Below the pieces are notes generated by a model, which worked only from the letters and a program-made list of their open reading frames with translations, was not told the origin of the DNA and did not search any database. A stretch of 64,000 nt of DNA from Burkholderia vietnamiensis LMG 10929 (GTDB lineage Bacteria; Pseudomonadota; Gammaproteobacteria; Burkholderiales; Burkholderiaceae): assembly GCF_000959445.1 (NCBI RefSeq), contig NZ_CP009631.1, forward strand, positions 2,666,001 through 2,730,000, written 5' to 3'. The position numbers were made by a program, and so were the translations under genes. Positions 35,339 through 42,031 of this stretch are shown here, piece after piece (position 1 is the first letter of the stretch; each line of letters starts with the position of its first letter).

Positions 35339-36412
35339 CGTTGTGTAGACAACTCGTCGAATCTCCGGCGGAAACACGAAGAACGGTATGACGTGCTCCC
35401 ATGCACGCTGCCACGACTGCACGATGGTCGGGTACTTCGCGCCCCAAGGGCCGTCAGCGAAGTCTTGCAGTGCCTGCCTTGCCGCCTCCTCGCTGGCGGC
35501 CGCGTAGATCGGGCGCAGCGCTGCGGCGAGCGCCTTACGGTCCTTGTAGCTGGCGTACTCGAGACTGTTGCGGATCAGATGCACGATGCAGGTCTGAACG
35601 GTCGTGCGGGGATAGGCTGCGCTGATGGCCTCGGCCAGCCCCTTCAGGCCATCGACCACGGCGATCAGGATGTCCTGACAGCCACGCGTCTTGAGTTCGT
35701 TGAACACCTTGAGCCAGAACTTGGCGCCCTCGGTCTGCTCGATCCAGAGGCCCAGCACGTCGCGCTGGCCGTCGGCCTGGATGCCCAGGGCCAGATAGAC
35801 GGCTTTGTTGCTGACCACACCATCGTCACGGATCTTGACCCGCAGGGCATCGAAGAACACCACCGGATACATCGTTTCGAGCGGGCGGCTCTGCCAAGTC
35901 AGCGCTTCGGCCATCACCTCGTCGGTGACCGAGCTGATGAAATCGGGAGATACCTCGGTGCCGTAACTCTCGGCCAGAAAGGCCTGAATCTCGCGCACAC
36001 TCATGCCGCGAGCGTACATCGCGATGATGCGTTCGTCGAAGCCGGTGAAGCGGCGCTCGTGCTTGGGAATCAGGATCGGCTCGAAGCTGCCGTCGCGATC
36101 GCGGGGGACTTCGACCCGAACTGGGCCCCGATCGGTGATGACCGTCTTGCCGCTGGCGCCGTTGCGCTCGTTGGCTTGCCCGGGCGGCTTGGACTGGCCT
36201 GGTCGGTAGCCCAAATGCAGATTCATCTCGGCGCCCATCGCGCGCTCGATGACTGCCTTGTTGAACGCCAGCATCAGGTCCTGAACCTCGGCCGGCGTCA
36301 TCGGCCCCTTGACCAACTGGTCCAGCAGTTCCTTGGGCAGTTCAGGCAGCGGCCCGCGGGCCGCTGCCTGACGCGCTACAGTTTGCCTTTTCTTCTTCAT
36401 TGGCATATCCAT
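35339..36412 (-). pseudogene. IS256-family transposase, N-terminal part (interrupted gene)
   Basis: Mutator-type transposase beginning MDMPMKKKRQTVARQ, with D in VVFFDALRVKI and D in IAVVDGLKGL, and the conserved IVHLIRNSLEYASYKDRK. It ends at IRRVVYTT, after which IS110 DNA supplies about 35 unrelated residues. The C-terminal part lies at 33606-33815. Non-functional as it stands. Confidence 0.9.
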
Positions 36413-36462
36413 GACTTTTACACCTCAAGATATGCCCCGCCCACGAAATCACGGATAGGTCC

Positions 36463-36772
36463 GAACCGTGACGAGCAGCATGCGTTCGCCCGCTCCGCGC
36501 TCGCGCTGCGCTACGATCCAACCGATGCCGAAGCTCCTGCCCCGATTGCCGAAAGCCAGTTGCTCGCACCCCGCCGTTTCGAGGATCGCCGCGACGACCT
36601 CTGGACGGTGTTTAACCGGGTGCAGGAAAATCTCACGAAAGGCGGGCTGCATGGCCGCTCGCGGACCGGGCGCGCGATGTCCACACGCCCCATTACCGGA
36701 ATCGATCAGGACGTAAAGCTCAATCGCGCCCTGTGGATGCTGGCCGATGCCATGCGCCAAATGAAAGTGTAA
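36463..36772 (+). pseudogene. DUF932-family protein, C-terminal fragment
   Basis: The plus-strand frame gives FARSALALRYD, then PIAESQLLAPRRFEDRRDDL and TGIDQDVKLNRALWMLADAM before a stop at 36772, the C-terminus of the DUF932 plasmid/phage-like family. The N-terminal two thirds are absent: the fragment begins at the IS256/IS21 boundary and nothing left of the IS21 matches. It marks former plasmid or ICE DNA. Confidence 0.72.
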
Positions 36773-36777
36773 TTGCC

Positions 36778-36802
36778 GTAGGGCGGCATCGCGTCGCCCT
36801 AC
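36778..36802 (+). terminator. hairpin downstream of the DUF932 fragment
   Basis: Perfect 8-base stem GTAGGGCG / CGCCCTAC with a 9-base loop starts five bases after the stop. No T-run follows, so it may be a weak or Rho-dependent terminator. Confidence 0.4.
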
Positions 36803-36810
36803 TCAAACCA

Positions 36811-36849
36811 AGCCTGTCAGGATAACTATCCATTATGTCCTGACAGGCT
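36811..36849. repeat. 12-bp inverted repeat with 15-base AT-rich loop
   Basis: Perfect arms AGCCTGTCAGGA (36811-36822) and TCCTGACAGGCT (36838-36849) flank an AT-rich 15-base centre. The symmetric arms and AT centre resemble a recombination or protein binding site more than a terminator. Location between DUF932 and traL-like genes suggests a plasmid-derived site. No known family assigned. Confidence 0.45.
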
Positions 36850-36984
36850 CTCCTTGAGTCCGTCATATAAGACATATCACGGCTGCCAAACGGCGGTTGG
36901 AAAAGTCTGCGTGGCTCCCGAATATTCTCACCGACCGGGTCGTTCCAATCTCGTGTAACAGGCGCGCGATCGCACCGGGCAACC

Positions 36985-37689
36985 TCACCGCGCCAATTGC
37001 ACATGATCTGTCAGCTTGGCGAACATCGTGCCGGATATCGCACGCCAGCGCAGCAGTTCCGCCCGCTCACCAATATGCATCGTTTGCGCCGCCTTTCTGA
37101 CCGACAGACGTTGGCTACGCAACTCGTCCGCGACGCGATCCGCAAGGTCGGGAAAATCCAACTATTGGCCCGGTGCTTCAACGGCGTTGCGCAATTGTGA
37201 GTCCCGATAAATGGTGAATTTATCTGGAGAACCAAAGTAGCCGTTGCGCACAACATGCGTGATTGCGTTCGGGAACGTCGTGCCGAACTTGAGCAGCAAT
37301 TCGAGACTATCGCGTTGCCGGTTGATGACCCACAACACGACCAGACGCCGGGCGAGCTCATCGAGCGCGCTAGCGAGCGTTCCTCCGTACTGCTCGACAC
37401 CCGCCTGACTCCGGGCTGCCGTGTTGACGACAACGATCGCGTCCCGGTGCGTATCGCAGAAGTTAACAAAGTCGATCCAGCCGCTGACGTCGTCCAAATT
37501 ACATGACGCGCACTCGATTTCGGCATGGACCGCTTTCATGACATCAGGATTGGACGTGTCCGTCTCCACCAGCACGACGTTGATGTCCGTGCGTTGCAGA
37601 TAGTCGACCAGTGCCAGCGTCACAAAACTCTTGCCGACACCACCCTTGCTACCACCAACCATATAGATGGGGGGATTTTGCCTTGCCAT
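36985..37689 (-). pseudogene. TraL/ParA-like ATPase with internal amber codon
   Basis: P-loop ATPase of the ParA/MinD type as found in conjugation loci (IncP TraL-like). Deviant Walker A KGGVGKSFV lies near residue 15, the N-terminal MVGGSKGG is conserved, and VVLVETDTSNPDV follows. The frame meets TAG after EAPGQ (residue 175), but the same frame continues LDFPDLADRVADELRSQRLS and MHIGERAELLRWRA to TGA at 36985, giving the normal C-terminal region of this family. It is therefore either a one-base nonsense mutation or a readthrough. Ten bases after the traK-like gene. Confidence 0.72.
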
Positions 37690-37698
37690 GTGAGACCT

Positions 37699-38160
37699 CT
37701 ACAAGTTCTCGGTATCCGGGCTGATCGGAAATCCAAGAAAGCCCTGTACCTGTTGCCCCGGCCTGGTTGTCCCCGTGTTCTCTTTCTGCTGCAATCCCGT
37801 GCGCGGCGGGTTGTCGCGTGACGCATTGGCCCGTGCTGACTTCCTGCCTCGAGCAGGCGCTGTCGCCTGCTCTCGTGCCGTGTCTCGATTGCCTCGCCGA
37901 ACCCTTCCCTTTCCGTCCGCACGGCGCATCGCATATCTCAGCGAATTGAGATTCACGTCGATGCCGTCTTGCGCGGCCTGCTCTATCAGTTCATACAACG
38001 TATATCCCTTCTCCCGCGCCGCCACGATCTGTGTCTGTATAGATTTGACACCGTCCCCGACCTTGACAGGTTGCGCGTCTTTCGGTTTTTCCGGTAGCGC
38101 ATCCAGCCTACGACCGAACGCTGCCCACTGTCCTCGAGTAAATCTTCTGGCAACCGACAT
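37699..38160 (-). CDS. TraK-like conjugal transfer protein (oriT-binding candidate)
   Basis: Basic protein of 153 residues with a central segment VKSIQTQIVAAREKGYTLYE and LNSLRYAMRRADGKGRVRRG that resembles the DNA-binding part of IncP TraK-type proteins, which bind next to oriT. The Arg/Ala/Gly-rich tail is low complexity. The order traK-like, traL-like on one strand matches IncP transfer regions. No relaxase or traJ is visible, so the transfer system is a remnant. Confidence 0.6.
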   Translation of the reverse strand: MSVARRFTRGQWAAFGRRLDALPEKPKDAQPVKVGDGVKSIQTQIVAAREKGYTLYELIEQAAQDGIDVNLNSLRYAMRRADGKGRVRRGNRDTAREQATAPARGRKSARANASRDNPPRTGLQQKENTGTTRPGQQVQGFLGFPISPDTENL

Positions 38161-39120
38161 GACGACCTCCGACGCACACCCTTCACTGCATCTTGCGCAC
38201 GCGCTTACGCTCCGTCAACCCTCGTTCTATGTCGTTTTCGAAGCAAACAGAATGTAGAGGAATGCATAGGAATATGACGGAACAAGAAATATTTTTGCTC
38301 TCGTCAGACGCCTCATCTGACTTCTCATTCGCGCGCGTATGGACACGAATTGCAGTGAACACTGCTGCCCGTCGATTCGCGCTGAATTGCAATCCACAAC
38401 GCATTCGATGCCACCGGCGCGCACTCGGCATTCACCTCTTCTACCCGGCCCTTTCAACGCCAGCGCTACACGCGCGCACCGGCGTTACGCAGACATTCAC
38501 CGTCGCGCCACTGCTGACCAAACTCGAGTACCACCGGCACGACGCGACGCGGTGCTTCGGACGCACCAATCACTCAAGACATGCTTTCCGGCATTCTCCA
38601 CCCGTTTACACGTGATGCGCTCGGGATCATGCGATCGTGTATGCGGGGCTCACTTCTTCACACCGCTGCATCAAACGCGCCGCACACGGCAATTACACGG
38701 ACGCGATTTCAGAATGCGCATGGCTTGCACATAGCGCATACGGAAGTCACGATCGGCCGAGAAAACAAGATGAAAAATGAGTGACTGCAGGATAGGCTTG
38801 CGCCGGTTTTGGGCGCCATGCACCTCTGCACTGCGCGGAATAACAGTTCGAGCGATGGAGAGCCGTTTCGCGTCCTGTGGAAGGTCGGTTACTGTCCGGC
38901 TGTGGCTCGGCCCTGTAATAGCCCGCATTACCCTCCCGACAACATAGGTCAATGGTGAGCGGCACACATTAGGAAGTACAGGTCGTCGTTCCTAGGCAGG
39001 GATGTTGACGGGACTTCTTCTAGCCAAAGAGACATTGGCCTTACACGGCGCCCCGAATTCGTCTACAGATCACGATCGTCAGATCGTGCGATCCGCGAAC
39101 GTGCCGACCTTTTAGTCCCC
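38161..39120. other. 960-bp region without a supportable gene
   Basis: No frame gives a recognisable product. Two frames (38193-38615 plus, 38671-38967 minus) have atypical composition and no ribosome binding site. The part next to traK (38161-38300) is AT-richer and, by analogy with IncP, would be where an oriT lay. I see no IncP-type nic sequence. Confidence 0.4.
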
Positions 39121-39462
39121 CTACGAATCACCATTCTTTTTCGCACGGTGCGTTGATCCACCCATGGTGTCCATAAGCGCCAGCATTGCAATGCGCTGAT
39201 CTGCGTCGAGGGCCCTGTATCTGGACAGGATCTGCTGTTCCTCAACAGTCGATGCAAGCGTCGCGACGCGCCCAGTAAGCAGGTAGTACACGTCCACGCC
39301 GGCAGACGCCAACCCGACGAGGTAATCGGAATTCGGACGGCGCGTCCCTCGCTCGTAATGAAACTGAGCCTGCTTATGAACCCCGCCCAGCTCTGCAAAT
39401 TCGGGCTGGGTCAAGCGCATGCGCTTGCGTTCCTGCTTGAGGCGTGTCGGAAAATCATCCAT
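39121..39462 (-). CDS. XRE-family HTH transcriptional regulator
   Basis: DNA-binding protein of 113 residues. Cro/CI-type HTH (LKQERKRMRLTQPEFAELGG, then HYERGTRRPNSDYL) at residues 8-60 is followed by a C-terminal helical region with VYYLLTGR, typical of phage- and plasmid-type regulators. It is divergent from the small gene at 39604, and an imperfect dyad lies in the shared promoter region, so it probably represses both directions. Confidence 0.87.
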   Translation of the reverse strand: MDDFPTRLKQERKRMRLTQPEFAELGGVHKQAQFHYERGTRRPNSDYLVGLASAGVDVYYLLTGRVATLASTVEEQQILSRYRALDADQRIAMLALMDTMGGSTHRAKKNGDS

Positions 39463-39484
39463 TTGTCATGTTTTGTTCGTTGAC

Positions 39485-39520
39485 AATGGTACAAACGAGT
39501 ACTAATCTCGTCATACCATT
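39485..39520. promoter_or_regulatory. imperfect dyad, candidate XRE operator
   Basis: Outer arms AATGGTA (39485-39491) and TACCATT (39514-39520) are perfect inverse copies, with inner ACGAG and CTCGT also inverse. A TTGACA at 39480-39485 abuts it, fitting a -35 box for the plus-strand genes. Its position in the divergent region of the XRE gene suggests an operator. Confidence 0.5.
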
Positions 39521-39603
39521 TGACTTCTCGATGTTACCGCACGTTGTCGAGCGGGCGCCGCCATGCCGGCTCGCACGAGCGGCGAATCGGTCCGGAGGAA
39601 ACC

Positions 39604-39978
39604 ATGGCCAACTACATACTCCGCGGCGCGCTACCCGTCGGTACCCAATTTCGTCGTGCACACGCCGAAAACCTCGCCAACAGATTGACCGAACAGGTCG
39701 ATGTCGACGTTTATTTTGCCACCAACCCCGTGGCGCACTGTTTAGCCATCTGCCTCACAGGCGCGCTATTACCGAACGCATGGCTCGCGGTGGAGAAAGT
39801 GCTTGCCGACTTTGCGCAGAAACACGCGAGCGCCGCTGCAATTTTCACAAGGAATTGGGCCGGCGACGTTTCATTCTTGCCGCTCGGCCTTGATCGCCAC
39901 ATCGACCTCTCCCGAGATTCCATCATCTGGACCCGCAGACTGGAACGCTGCGCGTCGACGGTGTATGGCGACTCCTGA
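39604..39978 (+). CDS. small unknown protein A (paralogue of 40096-40587)
   Basis: Cytoplasmic protein of 124 residues, family not recognised. GGAGGAAACC directly before the ATG fixes the start. It shares an ordered pattern with the next gene: Y-I/V-L-x-G-A-L/M-P-V at the start, a V-x-V-Y-F-A strand, A-x-R/C-L-x-G, F-A-x2-H-x-S-A-x-A-I, then a W and L/V-G-L-D. The pattern suggests an alpha/beta domain of about 110 residues. It lies behind an XRE regulator at the end of an island next to tRNA-Pro, so accessory functions such as anti-restriction or toxin control are possible, without evidence. Confidence 0.72.
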   Translation: MANYILRGALPVGTQFRRAHAENLANRLTEQVDVDVYFATNPVAHCLAICLTGALLPNAWLAVEKVLADFAQKHASAAAIFTRNWAGDVSFLPLGLDRHIDLSRDSIIWTRRLERCASTVYGDS

Positions 39979-40095
39979 CTTTTCTCATGAACGCCCAGCA
40001 CGGCAGCCCGCCGTCGCATGGCCGCTGGCCGCCTGTCCCACGCCGGAGCATCCAGTCAGTCGCCCGACCTGTCCGGCGAAACATCAGCGGATGTG

Positions 40096-40587
40096 ATGAT
40101 CATGGATATCGAAGATGCCCTAGACAAGGGTGAATATGTATTGTGTGGCGCGATGCCAGTGGATGCAGATATGGAACTCGAGCATCTCGAAAGCGTTCGT
40201 CGGCACTTGAGCGGCATTGCGGAGGTATATCTCGCGCGTGACGATGCGGCGAACACTGTCGCGATCCGCCTATCTGGATCCATTTCGCGCGACGATGCGA
40301 AGGTGATCGACCGACGGATCCAGAAGTTTGCACACGATCATTGCAGCGCCGGCGCCATCCTGTGGCGCGGGTGGAACAATTCGTGGAAATGGTTCGTGGT
40401 GGGGTTGGATTGGCAAGCTCAATGCCTGCTGAAGCTTGCCGCAGCTGAGGAGCAGTTCGAGCGCCTCGAGGACCGGGGCTTCGATTTCATTTTCTGGGTC
40501 CATCTAGATGCGACCGCCGACGTCGATCACAGTCAACGTGACAACCCGGTGGGTCGCCTTTCAATCGAGGCCGAAAGGCGGGAGTGA
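40096..40587 (+). CDS. small unknown protein B (paralogue of 39604-39978)
   Basis: Protein of 163 residues (start ATG-ATC-ATG at 40096 or 40102). The N-terminal 105 residues align with the preceding gene product (EYVLCGAMPV, EVYLARDDAAN, IQKFAHDHCSAGAILWRGW, VVGLDW). A C-terminal extension contains LLKLAAAEEQFERLEDRGFD and a charged tail. Probably cotranscribed with gene A (117-base gap). Function unknown; the two may form a heteromer. Confidence 0.72.
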   Translation: MIMDIEDALDKGEYVLCGAMPVDADMELEHLESVRRHLSGIAEVYLARDDAANTVAIRLSGSISRDDAKVIDRRIQKFAHDHCSAGAILWRGWNNSWKWFVVGLDWQAQCLLKLAAAEEQFERLEDRGFDFIFWVHLDATADVDHSQRDNPVGRLSIEAERRE

Positions 40588-40780
40588 CTTGTGATCAGCT
40601 TTACGCCAGCGGTGCGGCGACGTCAGCAGTGGCGCGCAAGTTGTGCGGGGGCGGCGAAGTCGCTACAACCGGAATTCCGATCCGGACGCCGCATAGCTCG
40701 ATGGAAGTTCCGCGCCGTTCCCGTGAGAACCACTCAACGCGTGGGGGCAAATGTGGGGGCAAAATCCGCCCCAAATGGAA
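40588..40780. other. island end region with possible integrase tail
   Basis: Non-coding junction. A short plus-strand stretch reads VGANVGAKSAPNGKG (40741-40785), like the C-terminal tails of tRNA-targeting integrases, so this may be the scar of an excised or deleted integrase gene at the attachment site. Too short to be sure. Confidence 0.3.
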
Positions 40781-40810
40781 AAGGACTTACGGCTTTCACC
40801 GTAAGTCCTT
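40781..40810 (-). terminator. terminator hairpin of tRNA-Pro
   Basis: Perfect 12-base stem AAGGACTTACGG / CCGTAAGTCCTT with a 6-base loop, eight bases beyond the tRNA 3' end. A-rich and T-rich flanks on both sides allow termination in either direction. Confidence 0.75.
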
Positions 40811-40818
40811 GATTTTCC

Positions 40819-40895
<77 letters not shown>

Positions 40896-40905
40896 AAAGA
40901 ACGAA

Positions 40906-40935
40906 ATTATAACAGACAGTTCTTCGGTTTTGAAC
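40906..40935 (-). promoter_or_regulatory. promoter of tRNA-Pro
   Basis: On the minus strand a perfect -10 TATAAT (40911-40906) lies ten bases before the tRNA. TTCAAA (40935-40930) 18 bases further upstream is a possible -35. Confidence 0.6.
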
Positions 40936-40989
40936 GGGTCGCATGCATTTTGTGAAGTCCGCACGAAATTTCCTGCCACACGATCCGCC

Positions 40990-41709
40990 TCACGCGTCGC
41001 GCTTGCGCGCGATACACACCACCGTGAGTCCTGCGAGCCGGTTGAACGGGAACATCGGCAACTCCGCCCGGCAGATCAGCTTGAGCAGACCGTTGACGAC
41101 CGGATGATGGCGGCGCAATTGCGACGCGGGTTCGCGCGCGCGCCGCTGCATGCGCTCGCTCAACCGTAACGCGGCCGCAAGCGGAAACGTGAGGCCGAAA
41201 TAGTACGCGCTGCGCTCGACGTCGAGCCCGGCGCGACGAGTGACGTCCTCGAGACCCTCGAGCGTATACCGGCGCTTGTGCTCGAGAAAATCGTCATGCG
41301 CGCTCCAGAGGAACTGGAACGCGGGAACGGTGATCAGGAAGCGGCTGCCACCCGGCGCGCCGGCCACGTAGTGCGCCAGCAGCCCGACATCGTCGTCGAC
41401 GTGCTCGAGGACATCCATCAGCAACACGAGATCGGCGTCGCACCGATCGACGGCTCGCCGAAAGTGAACGGGCTTGCCCGCGGCCTCGCCGTCTGAATCG
41501 TCGACGTAGCTGGTGTCGACGCACCACGCCTCCGTGGCCCGCGTGCGTTCGAGCAAGTGCCTGGAAAAGAATCCGGAGCCTGCGCCGACGTCGAGGATCC
41601 GCTTCGCGTCGCGCGTGCCGAGGAAGCGGCGGATCGCCGCTGCCTTCGACGCGTAGTACCAGTGATCGCCGACATCGGCTCCCAATACGTCGAGTTCCTT
41701 CAAATCCAT
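40990..41709 (-). CDS. class I SAM-dependent methyltransferase
   Basis: Methyltransferase of 239 residues. SAM-binding motif I ([18 protein letters not shown]) and the post-I acidic region (CVDTSYVDD) are clear, with [14 protein letters not shown] as motif IV. C-terminal hydrophobic helices ([31 protein letters not shown]) suggest membrane association, as in lipid or glycan methyltransferases. The start at 41709 is chosen for the G-rich sequence just upstream; the upstream open extension is basic shadow sequence. Substrate unknown. Convergent with tRNA-Pro promoter side. Confidence 0.85.
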   Translation of the reverse strand: MDLKELDVLGADVGDHWYYASKAAAIRRFLGTRDAKRILDVGAGSGFFSRHLLERTRATEAWCVDTSYVDDSDGEAAGKPVHFRRAVDRCDADLVLLMDVLEHVDDDVGLLAHYVAGAPGGSRFLITVPAFQFLWSAHDDFLEHKRRYTLEGLEDVTRRAGLDVERSAYYFGLTFPLAAALRLSERMQRRAREPASQLRRHHPVVNGLLKLICRAELPMFPFNRLAGLTVVCIARKRDA

Positions 41710-42031
41710 GACGCCCCCCGTGTCGGCCACCATGCTTTGATTTCTACGGCTCCTGATCGCGATCTTACCGCGCCGCGCCGGCCGAACGCGCGCCAATGTG
41801 ACGCGGACCACCGGTCGCCCACAGGTCGGGCCGAAAACCAAACGGCCGTTTGACCGCACCGCCCCACCGGCCCGAATCCATTGCGCCGTCGCGCATCGTG
41901 CACTGCGGCATACGCCGTCGCTGTTTGGTTACGCCGCTCTAGCGCGCTATGACACACTGCTCGGCATCGACGGACGCGCGTTGCACTGACGGCGCGCCCT
42001 CGTCGATCACGACAAGACATGGAGACAGACG

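Larger units (their letters stand above)
33563..36462 (-). mobile_element. IS256-family element split by an IS110 insertion
   Basis: Imperfect 25-base terminal repeats start GAACCTGTCCG (33563) and end CGGATAGGTCC (36462). The flanking 8-base direct repeat GAACCGTG (33555-33562 and 36463-36470) is the duplication size expected for IS256. The left copy of the repeat begins immediately after the IS21 end. The transposase gene inside is divided by the element at 33816-35338. Without it the IS would be about 1.38 kb. Confidence 0.9.

Noticed and set aside
38161-38300. IncP-type nic site
   Set aside because: No YATCCTG core found; kept only as a positional suggestion.
38193-38615. 140-codon frame upstream of traK
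   Set aside because: No ribosome binding site, atypical residue composition, no recognisable domain.
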